Shown here: positions 56,743 to 64,000 of the stretch, in pieces | How the letters are laid out: every line of letters starts with the position of its first letter | Position numbering within the stretch: position 1 is the first letter of the stretch | Assembly: GCA_963773625.1 (NCBI GenBank) | Contig: CAVZCJ010000004.1 | Location: 1-64,000 of the forward strand | DNA length: 64,000 nucleotides | Origin: DATARH01 sp963773625 | Lineage (GTDB): Bacteria; Pseudomonadota; Alphaproteobacteria; ATCC43930; CGMCC-115725 | Reading direction: 5' to 3' | The notes under the pieces: model-generated | The model's input: only the letters and a program-made list of their open reading frames with translations | Told to the model about the DNA's origin: nothing | The model's database searches: none | Program-made: the position numbers and the translations under genes

Positions 56743-57567
56743 TCAATCCGGCGACTCGCGGCCGGAAGCGAGCAGCACCACGCCGCGGACGATGTCGCGG
56801 AAGGCGGCGTCATAATTGACCCCGCTGACACCCCAGCGGTGGTCGGCGCCGTTCCAGCGCGTTTGCCACTTGCCGACCCACCCGGGCAGCGTCTCGTTCC
56901 AGTCGAGCGTCCCGGTGACGATCGCCTCGCTGCCATCCGCCGCCGGCGGCTTGGGCTGGAAGCGGTCGATCGTCGCGATCCAGGTGCCGAGCTCTTCCTC
57001 GGTCGGGACGCGCACGCTCATGCCGAATTCGAGCGCCGCTTCGGCGAAGGCCCCTCGCTGCTCCTCCCCGCGCGGCGTCTCGGCGCTCAGCATATAAGTC
57101 GGCGGTTTCGGCCCTTGCACCCGCAGCACCGGCACGATGACCGGCCGCTTGCCGTGCCACGGCGTGTCACCGAGCTGCGCGATCAGAGCATCGATCTTCC
57201 CCGGGTCGAAATGCACGGTCAGCCGGTGCGGCCGGTCGTAGCTGCCCTGGTCGTCCTTCTTCGGGATGCCGGCCATCAGGTCGACATAGTCGAACGACGC
57301 GACGAATTCGCTGGCATGGTCGGCCAGCGCGGCGACGCGCGGGTCGTCCTTAAGGCGCGGGTCTCCGGCGACCTTGACCAGCACCTCCGTCAGGCATTGC
57401 GCGAAGCCCCACGGCCGCTGCCGCATGTCGGTGCCGGTGACGATCGCGTAGGCGCTGTAGAGCGCGGCATCCGCCGCCGCATCCTCGGCGAGAGCGGGCA
57501 GGGACGGCAGCGCGATCGCGGCGCCAATGATCCGCAACAGCCCTCGCCGGGTTTCTTTCCACGCCAT
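56743..57567 (-). CDS. DUF2066 periplasmic protein
   Basis: Twin-Arg-like signal (K-E-T-R-R-G-L-L-R-I-I-G-A-A-I-A-L-P), then Y-A-I-V-T-G-T-D-M-R-Q-R-P-W-G-F-A-Q-C-L and E-V-L-V-K-V-A-G-D-P-R-L, the DUF2066 core. Start at M-A-W-K (57567) rather than 57690. About 274 residues. The gene is divergent from the cupin gene 43 bp away, sharing a promoter gap. Function unknown. Confidence 0.8.
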   Translation of the reverse strand: MAWKETRRGLLRIIGAAIALPSLPALAEDAAADAALYSAYAIVTGTDMRQRPWGFAQCLTEVLVKVAGDPRLKDDPRVAALADHASEFVASFDYVDLMAGIPKKDDQGSYDRPHRLTVHFDPGKIDALIAQLGDTPWHGKRPVIVPVLRVQGPKPPTYMLSAETPRGEEQRGAFAEAALEFGMSVRVPTEEELGTWIATIDRFQPKPPAADGSEAIVTGTLDWNETLPGWVGKWQTRWNGADHRWGVSGVNYDAAFRDIVRGVVLLASGRESPD

Positions 57568-57610
57568 GACCCACACGATATTCTTCCCCACGCAGCTTGA
57601 GGAGCGCGCC

Positions 57611-58006
57611 ATGCCCGACTCGTACCCGGGGCCCGTCACTGTGATCCGCGAGGGCGACCGCCCGGTCGTGCCGTTTCCCGGCGGCGCCACCTACCGCACC
57701 CTGATCGGCGACGACAACGGCGCCGATATCCCGCTCCGCACCGGCATCCAGACCTCCGAGCCCGGCTATGCGACGCGTGAACATTCACACCCTTATGTCG
57801 AGGTGCTGACCGTGCTGGAGGGCAGGGGCGAAGCCTGGCTCGACGGCGAGCCAGGCACGATCGCCATGGAGCCCGGCGTCACCCTCTCGATCCCCGCTGG
57901 GCGCGTGCACGGCTTCCGCGTGCTCGGCGACAAGCCGCTCGTCACCTACGGCATCCACACTTTCGGCAAGCGCATCGTCAATTACAAAGAGCCGGCTGCC
58001 GGCTGA
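57611..58006 (+). CDS. Cupin-domain protein
   Basis: 131 residues: Y-A-T-R-E-H-S-H-P-Y-V-E-V-L-T-V-L-E-G-R-G-E-A-W is cupin motif 1 (with E-H-x-H) and P-A-G-R-V-H-G-F motif 2. L-E-E-R-A precedes M-P-D-S at 57611. Intact. Followed after 29 bp by RidA. Metal-binding small protein; substrate unknown. Confidence 0.85.
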   Translation: MPDSYPGPVTVIREGDRPVVPFPGGATYRTLIGDDNGADIPLRTGIQTSEPGYATREHSHPYVEVLTVLEGRGEAWLDGEPGTIAMEPGVTLSIPAGRVHGFRVLGDKPLVTYGIHTFGKRIVNYKEPAAG

Positions 58007-58035
58007 TCCCCACCAACCAAGCGAGGAGGAAACCC

Positions 58036-58395
58036 ATGGCTATTCGCCGCATCGATGTCACCCAGCCGCCCGGACCGCGCATGAGCCGCGCCGTCGTCAA
58101 CGGCGACATGGTCTATCTCGCCGGCCTCACCGCCAGCGACACCAGCCAGGACGTGGCCGGCCAGACCCGGCAGATTCTGGAGAAGATCGACCACTATCTG
58201 CGCGAGGCCGGCACCAGCAAGTCGAACCTCCTCACCGCCAATCTGTGGATCAAGGACATGGCCTTGTTTTCGCAGATGAACGCGGTGTGGAACGACTGGG
58301 TCGATCCAGCGAACCCGCCGTGCCGCGCCTGCGTGCGCGCCGACATGGCGCGGCCGGAGGTGCTGGTCGAGATCATGGTGACCGCCGCGAAATAG
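58036..58395 (+). CDS. ridA: RidA-family reactive-imine deaminase
   Basis: 119 residues, GAGGAGG ahead of the ATG. V-Y-L-A-G-L-T-A, then Q-I-L-E-K-I-D-H-Y-L-R-E-A-G and C-R-A-C-V-R-A-D-M-A-R-P-E-V-L-V-E-I with the conserved Arg that binds the carboxylate. RidA clears 2-aminoacrylate-like imines formed by PLP enzymes; metC upstream is one possible source. Intact. Confidence 0.88.
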   Translation: MAIRRIDVTQPPGPRMSRAVVNGDMVYLAGLTASDTSQDVAGQTRQILEKIDHYLREAGTSKSNLLTANLWIKDMALFSQMNAVWNDWVDPANPPCRACVRADMARPEVLVEIMVTAAK

Positions 58396-58431
58396 GCGTC
58401 AGGAGAACTTTCGATCGGGGGAGCGTCGAAC

Positions 58432-59695
58432 ATGCGGTTGTTGTGGTGCGCCGTCGCGGTGGCGGCGGCGCTGCTGGGGGTATGGCGGCCGGCGATGGCC
58501 GACGAACTCGCAGGTCGAGTGTACTTCCGATCCGCCGATGACCTTTACCCTTTGGACCGACGAGACCGGCCAGGAATTCGGTAGCGGCGCGCGTGAATAT
58601 GTCTTCGCCGACGGCTATATCTGCCCCGATACCGACCAGAAGTTCCAGGACTTCCTCGATCAGCACCCCGCGAAGGCGGCGAACCGGATCGTCGTGCTCA
58701 ACTCGGGCGGGGGCGACGTTGCCGCCGGACTGCATATGGGGGAGATCATCCGCAAGGCGAAGATGTGGACCCAAGTCGGGTCGCGCTATCCGTTGATGAT
58801 CGGCGGCAACAAGAACATTCCCGCCGATGTGGTGCCGTTCATTCCCCGGCCCGCCGCGCCGCCCTTCCCGGGCTATTGCTACAGTTCGTGCACGTTTACC
58901 TTCATGGGCGGCGTTCATCGCACGATCGATTACGGCTCGAATTACGGCGTACATCGCTTCGAGTTCACCGACAAGATCGACAACCCGGTCGACCAGGCGC
59001 AGATCAACTCAGCGGTCCTGGTGCAATATGTCAACGAGATGGGGATCTCGCCCGATTACATGGTCGAGATGGTCAAGCGGGGCGGCAACGACGTCACCAA
59101 TCTGAGCCTGAAGGTGCTGCAGCGGCTGAAGATCATCACCCCGCGCTGGCACACTAAATGGCGGATCGACACCCTTCCCGACAATAGCGGCTTCTTCCTC
59201 GACGGCGAGGCGACCGATTTCTGGGGAACCCACCAGATTGCCGTCATCTGTGCGCCGAAAGCCGCACCGCAAACGGCTTCTGCGCAAACAGTCGCGGCCC
59301 AGACCGCCGCGGCGCCGGAAGCCGGCCAGCCCGGCTCCCCCCCGGCGACCGCCTCTGCGGTGGTGCAGATCTGGTTCTCGATCGATCCCGGAACGCGGGC
59401 GAAGGCACCCGATCTTGTCGACGCCGTGCAGTCCTATGTGCTGGAGCTGGACGATGGCTGGACCACGCTGTCCGGGCCGGTGATCGCCAAAACCGCTGCC
59501 ATCACCGGCTCGGAGAACCGGCTCACCGCGGCGATCAACGTGTCGAAGCAAGGGCTGGCAACGCTGGAGACGGCGAAATATATCGGTTTCGCCTTCACCT
59601 TCGATCCGGCCGCGAAGCTGCCGCTGCACGTCCTCACCTTCGAGTCCGATCTCAACGCCGCCAAGCTCAAGCAGTTCGCCGCCACTTGCCACTAG
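58432..59695 (+). CDS. Secreted ClpP-fold protein (COG3904-like)
   Basis: Signal peptide M-R-L-L-W-C-A-V-A-V-A-A-A-L-L. An extra base near 58513 shifts into V-E-C-T-S-D-P-P-M-T-F-T-L. Then I-V-V-L-N-S-G-G-G-D-V-A-A-G-L-H-M-G (the ClpP oxyanion strand), C-Y-S-S-C-T-F-T-F-M-G-G (nucleophile Ser position) and Y-G-V-H-R-F with the His. About 420 residues with a C-terminal beta-rich half. A periplasmic serine protease or dead relative. Between RidA and a CoA transferase. Confidence 0.7.
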
Positions 59696-59711
59696 ATTTA
59701 AGGACCATCCG

Positions 59712-60944
59712 TTGACCGACAGCAACGCCGCCGCACCCTGGGCCGGCCCTCTGCAGGGCATCAAGGTCATCGACCTGACCCGGGTGCTCGCCGGCCCCTT
59801 CGCGACGCAGAGCCTCGGCGATCTCGGCGCCGAGGTGCTGAAGATCGAGCCGCCCGGCGGCGGCGACGAGACCCGCCGCTTCCCCCCGTTTCTCGACGGC
59901 GAGGGCCATTATTTCCTCGGCATCAACCGCAACAAGAAAAGCCTCGTTGTCGACCTGCAACAGGAGGAGGGGAAGGAAATCCTGCGCAAGCTGATCGCTC
60001 AGGCCGACATCCTCGTCGAGAACTACCGGCCGGGGGTGATGGACCGGCTCGGCCTCGGCTACGCCGCGCTCGCCGAGATCAACCCGCGCCTCATCTATTG
60101 CGCGATCAGCGGCTTCGGGCTTTCGGGTCCGCTGCGCGACAAGCCTAGTTTCGACATCGTGACGCAAGCGCTCTCCGGCGCACTCAGCATCAACGGCGAG
60201 CGCGGCCATATGCCGATCAAGCTGGCGATCCCGCTCGGCGACATGGTCGGCGGCGTGTTCGGGCCGATGGCGGTACTCGCCGCGCTGCACGAGCGGCACA
60301 AGACCGGCAAGGGGCGGCTCGTCGACATCAGCCTCTACGACGGCCTCATCGGCATGCTCGGCTATTTCGCCCAGCTCGCCTTCATCACCGGCGAGGACCC
60401 GCCGACCATGGGGTCGAGCCACCCCAACATCGTGCCCTATGGCAGCTTCCCGGCCTCGGACGGTTCGATCATCATCGCCGTCTTGTCGGAGAGCTTCTGG
60501 GGCAAATTGTGCGAGGCGCTGGAGCGGCCCGACCTCGCCGCCGACCCGCGCTTCGCGACCCCGACCCTGCGCCGCGAACGGCGCGACGAGGTCGACCAGA
60601 TCATCTCCGACGTCACCCGCACCCGCACCGTCGCCGAATGGGAGAAGCGCCTCACCGCCGCCGACGTGCCGCACGCGCCGGTGCTCGGCGTCACCGCCGC
60701 GCTCGCCCATCCGCACGCGCTGGCGCGCGAGATGGTGGTCGAGGCCGAGCACGCGACGATCGGCAAGATCAAGGTGGTCGGCCGTCCGATCAAGTTTCCC
60801 GACGCGAAGCAACCGCCCGTCACCGCGCCGCCGACCCTCGGCCAGCACACCGAACAGGTGCTGCGCGACGAGCTCGGCTACGGCGACGAGGAGATCGCGA
60901 ACCTGAAGACGGCCGGGGTTATCGACCGGCGGGCAAAGCCCTGA
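59712..60944 (+). CDS. CaiB/BaiF (class III) CoA transferase, formyl-CoA-transferase-like
   Basis: TTG start at 59712, 410 residues, intact. G-I-K-V-I-D-L-T-R-V-L-A-G-P-F-A-T, D-L-G-A-E-V-L-K-I-E, I-N-R-N-K-K-S and V-E-N-Y-R-P-G-V are all present. So is V-D-I-S-L-Y-D-G-L with the catalytic Asp. It differs from the copy at 8923, where that Asp site reads Asn. Ends 26 bp inside the convergent exporter gene. Confidence 0.92.
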   Translation: MTDSNAAAPWAGPLQGIKVIDLTRVLAGPFATQSLGDLGAEVLKIEPPGGGDETRRFPPFLDGEGHYFLGINRNKKSLVVDLQQEEGKEILRKLIAQADILVENYRPGVMDRLGLGYAALAEINPRLIYCAISGFGLSGPLRDKPSFDIVTQALSGALSINGERGHMPIKLAIPLGDMVGGVFGPMAVLAALHERHKTGKGRLVDISLYDGLIGMLGYFAQLAFITGEDPPTMGSSHPNIVPYGSFPASDGSIIIAVLSESFWGKLCEALERPDLAADPRFATPTLRRERRDEVDQIISDVTRTRTVAEWEKRLTAADVPHAPVLGVTAALAHPHALAREMVVEAEHATIGKIKVVGRPIKFPDAKQPPVTAPPTLGQHTEQVLRDELGYGDEEIANLKTAGVIDRRAKP

Positions 60945-62183
60945 TGCGCCGCCAGTTGGCGGCGATATAAGCGGCGACGCCCAGCGTTCCCATCGCCGGC
61001 GGCACCACGGCGATCGCCAGGCCCGCATCGGCGAACAGCGCGCTGAGCGAGGCGCCGACAAACCCCATGCCCATTTGCAACGCCCCCATAAGCGCCGAGG
61101 CCGAGCCGGCATTGCGCGGGAAGAGGCCCAGCGCGGTGGTTGTCACCCCCGGCATGATGAAGGCGAAACCCAGCATCCACAGGCACATCGGCGCGATGAT
61201 CTGAACCACGCCGAGCCCGAGGAAGCGCAGCCCGCCGGCCAGGATCAGCCCGGCCGCGAGCACCATCAGCGCGCCGGCCAGCACCAGCCGGCTCATGGTG
61301 AAGAAATGCAGCAGCCGGTTGGTCGCCAGCGATCCCACCAGGTAGGACAGCATCAGCGATGCGGTGACGAGGCCGAATACCGGGCTCGACAGGCCGAGCT
61401 TGCCCATTAGCACGAACGGCGCCAGCGTTTGCGAGGCGTAGAACCCACCAATTGCCAACGAAGTCAGCACCACCTGGCCGACAAAGTCGCGCGAGGTCAG
61501 CAGCATCGCGTAGTTGACGCCGAGCGAGCGCAGCCGGGTGGCGCGCGGGTCGCGCCGCTCGTTGGTCTCCGGGAAGAACCACACCAGCCCCAGCAACAGC
61601 GCGCCGTAGCCCGCCAGCAACACGAACAGGACCCGCCAACTCGTTATCGTGATCAGCGTGCCGCCGAGCACCGGGGCCGCCGCCGGCGCGATCGACTGAG
61701 GATGAGGCTCATCAGCGAGATGATCCGCGCCGCGCCGCTGCCGGCGAAGCGATCGACCACCATCACCCGCGACAGCGCCACCCCGCCGCAGGCGCCAACC
61801 CCTTGCACGAGACGCCCGGCGATCAGCCACGTCACCGAGCCGGCGCCGGCGCAGAGCAGCGAGCCGAGCACGTAGAGGCTCAGGCAGAACAGCATCACCG
61901 GGCGCCGGCCGAACCGGTCGGACAGCGGCCCGCAAATCAGCTGCGCCCCAGCGAAGCCGAAGAGATAAACGGTGATCGTCGCGCGGATCGCGTGCTCGCT
62001 GGTGTGCAGCGCACCAATGAGCAAGGTCATGGCCGGAGTGTAGAGGCTCATCGACAGCGGACCGACCGCGATCAGCAGCGCTCCGACCAGGGTCATGCGC
62101 AGCGGCGTCAGCTCGCTGGCCGTGCCTTGGCGAAACCACCCGCGCGCCTTGAGGGAGGGTCGCTCCCACGTCAGTAAGCTCAC
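60919..62183 (-). CDS. Bcr/CflA-type multidrug MFS transporter
   Basis: M-S-L-Y-T-P-A-M (the Bcr/CflA first-helix motif), G-P-L-S-D-R-F-G-R-R-P-V (MFS motif A), then R-L-V-Q-G-V-G-A-C-G-G-V-A-L-S-R. After a frame change near 61695, A-P-V-L-G-G follows, motif C-like. Twelve helices, about 420 residues. Exports drugs or metabolites by proton antiport. Upstream (62260-62290) is AT-rich with TGCA dyads that may hold its promoter. Confidence 0.87.
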
Positions 62184-62343
62184 CTGACCCCTCCGTCTAT
62201 CGCCGCGCCGTAGAGGCTTTCGGCCGATAAGGAGACATATAGTTAGGTCAGCTTACGATTTGTTCGTGCATTTTTTGCAGTGCACAATTGCAGGGGCGAG
62301 TCTCCTCCCGCAGGCGGGCTTCGGGAGGGACGCGCGATCCGGA

Positions 62344-62925
62344 CTACGGGTGCTTGAAGCGTAGGATCAGGCCGGCCGTGCCCTTGACGTGTCCCTTGAG
62401 CGCCGCGAGCAGCTCGTCACGCGTCATGCCGGGTTTGAGCTCGGGCGCCTTGGGGTCGAGATCGGTTGCCATGAGGATATAGGTGAAATGATGCGCGCCG
62501 CTGGTTGCGAGCGGGCAGGGGCCGAAATACGTCGTCATCCCGCGCGCGTTTTTGCCGCCGATGAATTTGTCCGAGGGCTTGCTCAGTTCGCCCTCGGCGA
62601 ATCCGGTGACCGAGGCCGGAATGCCATAGACGACCATATGAATAAAGCCGGCGCCGCCGCCCCCTTCCGGGTCCACGATCGTCAGGGCAAAGCTTTTGGT
62701 GGTGTCGGGCGCGTTGGCCCAGGCCAGCGGCGGCGATACGTTGCTGGCATCGGCGGGACAGCTCGGCACTTCTTTGAGGTTGCCGGCGTTCTTGAGGTTC
62801 AGCTCGGCATTGTCCTGGTAGGCCGGGGAGGAGAGGGTGAACGGTTCCGCTGCTCGCGTGAGCGGCGCGGCGCAGAGCGCGGCCAGGGCAACTGCGGCAA
62901 GCGAGCTTGCGAAACCGCATTTCAT
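62344..62925 (-). CDS. YbhB/YbcL-type PEBP (Raf kinase inhibitor-like) protein
   Basis: GGGAGGAAACA precedes M-K-C-G-F-A-S (62925); a signal peptide ends near T-R-A-A-E. Then N-V-S-P-P-L-A-W, L-T-I-V-D-P-E and H-M-V-V-Y-G-I-P, followed by Y-F-G-P-C-P and H-H-F-T-Y-I-L-M-A-T-D. These are the PEBP ligand-pocket motifs. About 193 residues, exported. Function in bacteria unproven. Confidence 0.88.
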   Translation of the reverse strand: MKCGFASSLAAVALAALCAAPLTRAAEPFTLSSPAYQDNAELNLKNAGNLKEVPSCPADASNVSPPLAWANAPDTTKSFALTIVDPEGGGGAGFIHMVVYGIPASVTGFAEGELSKPSDKFIGGKNARGMTTYFGPCPLATSGAHHFTYILMATDLDPKAPELKPGMTRDELLAALKGHVKGTAGLILRFKHP

Positions 62926-62969
62926 TGTTTCCTCCCTGTTTGTGGCTGGCGGGCGTTCGCCCGCTCGTC

Positions 62970-64000
62970 TCACTCCGCCGCGTGCGCCGCGCTAAAGGCC
63001 GGCAACTCGGCCCGCTCGGCCGCTTTCATCGGCTCGGGCCACCAATGGTCTTCCCACTCCGAATGGATGTGGCTGAGCCGCGGCAGCACCTTTTCGGCGA
63101 ACAGCTTGGTGTTGTACTTGGCCAGCTCCTTGTTCATGTTGCCGAACTGCAAGAGCATCATCAGGTGCCCGACATTGAGGCTGGTCGCGACCGTGGTGAG
63201 CTGTTCTACAACCTCATCGGGCGAGCCGATGATCACATAGCCGCGATCAACGATGTCCTTCATGTCGGTCGTAGAACGCGCCGCCTGGCGGGCGTTGAGG
63301 CTGGCGGCGCGGCCGATCTGGCCCTGGATGCCGGCGCGCTGGGTCGCCTCGGTGATGTAGCCGGGCGGCATCGCCCATTTCGGGTCGACGCGCAGGCACC
63401 TTCCGTAGAAATACTCGGCCGGCTCGGCGTAGAGCTCCATCGCCTGCTCGCGGGTCTCGGCGACGCCGACGAATTGCAGGAACCCGGCGCGGTACGGGTT
63501 CATGTCCTTGCCGAGACGCTTCATCTCGTCCCAGAACCCGGTCATCGTCGCCTGGCCGTCCTTGTAGCCGAAATACGACAGGTACGCGTAGACGTAGTCC
63601 ATCTTCGCGCACCACTGCCAGGTCTCGACCGAGCCGCCGCCCGGGATCCACACCGGCGGGTGCGGGCGCTGCACCGGGCGCGGCCAGATGTTGACGTAGC
63701 GCTGCTGGTTGAAGCGGCCGTTGAAGGCGAAGGTTTCCTTCTCCTGCCACGCCTTCATCACCAGATCGTGCGCCTCGAGATAGCGCTCGCGCAGCATCGA
63801 CGGGTTCTGGCCATAGGCGAAGCAGGTGTCCATCGGCGTGCCGACCGGGAACCCGGCGATCAGCCGGCCGCCGGAGATGCAGTCGATCATCGCGAATTCT
63901 TCGGCGACCCGGGTCGGCGGGTTGTAGAGCGCGAGGCTATTGCCCATCACGCAGATCGCGGTGTCGGTGGTGCGCCGCGCGAGGGACGACGGCGATCAGG
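62970..64000 (-). CDS. LLM-class flavin-dependent oxidoreductase (5' end outside window)
   Basis: N-S-L-A-L-Y-N-P-P-T-R-V-A-E-E-F-A-M and D-C-I-S-G-G-R-L-I-A-G-F-P-V-G-T are luciferase-like monooxygenase motifs; P-V-W-I-P-G-G-G-S-V-E-T and I-I-G-S-P-D-E-V-V-E-Q-L follow. The reading upstream of M-M-G-N-S still looks like coding (A-R-R-T-T-D-T-A-I-C-V) and needs one base change near 63982. More than 330 residues; N-terminus is beyond the window. F420/FMN-dependent oxidation of an unknown substrate. Confidence 0.87.

Noticed and set aside
59667..61112. 481-codon minus-strand open frame
   Set aside because: Antisense to the intact CoA transferase; Arg/Ala-rich without motifs.

Overview
The window is strongly GC-rich, tightly packed, and reads as a chromosomal segment of an alphaproteobacterium. 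Evidence includes a YqaA/DsbB/Coq7 operon, an EtfB/EtfA/3-hydroxyacyl-CoA dehydrogenase operon behind a PduO-type cobalamin adenosyltransferase and a twin-transmembrane protein, small families typical of that class (DUF6356-, DUF6166-, DUF2171-, DUF1003- and DUF2066-like), and short palindromic repeats with CTCATCCTGAGG ends. Rhodospirillales or Hyphomicrobiales relatives are the best guess; nothing here fixes the genus. I saw no rRNA, tRNA or CRISPR array. Many genes are broken by one-base frame changes, almost all fitting one extra base. I treat most as assembly or sequencing errors and give whole gene spans.

Layout. 0-7 kb: a glutaredoxin-DinB protein with an in-frame TGA at its redox Cys followed by a SECIS-like hairpin (candidate selenoprotein), a broken PRC-barrel gene, ChaC, and the cobalamin/ETF/hydroxyacyl-CoA operon. 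7-14.4 kb: GIY-YIG and HNH nucleases, a CaiB-type CoA transferase, the leftward yqaA-dsbB-coq7 operon, and a DCC/saccharopine-dehydrogenase-like/DUF4166 trio. 14.4-19.5 kb: a four-gene flavin/iron-sulfur amine or opine oxidase complex, then a PIN/antitoxin pair. 19.6-29 kb: NDP-forming acyl-CoA synthetase, orphan HyuA, a TRAP-type binding protein next to a Cache-PAS histidine kinase, and a leftward GNAT/DUF6356/MFS operon.

30-36 kb is the most unusual part: a large winged-helix/BTAD/TPR regulator, a short protein made of two 27-residue repeats, a DUF6065-like protein, a PAS-like protein and an unrecognised leftward protein. The two leftward units at its edges carry a matching 63-bp upstream element with three direct repeats exactly 11 bp apart, the spacing expected for SARP-type regulators.

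36-46.5 kb: an M20 amidohydrolase, small stress-type proteins, a decayed Dcm/Vsr DNA-repair-modification remnant holding a 53-residue zinc-ribbon gene, a phage-like DUF5681 protein, MlaC, and a rightward string of adenylation enzyme, PhyH dioxygenase, DUF6166, GFA, fatty acid hydroxylase and a small membrane protein. 46.6-51 kb: a phased AACAGCGG array upstream of tandem enolase-superfamily paralogues, a TauE/SafE exporter and a flavin monooxygenase-like acyl-CoA dehydrogenase. 51-64 kb: a glycosyltransferase beside an LptF-like permease, cystathionine beta-lyase, a DUF2066 protein, cupin, RidA, a ClpP-like secreted protein, a second CoA transferase, a Bcr/CflA exporter, a PEBP protein and a partial LLM flavin oxidoreductase. 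The general metabolic picture is a soil-type heterotroph that degrades organic acids and amino-acid-like compounds through CoA thioesters feeding electrons into ETF.
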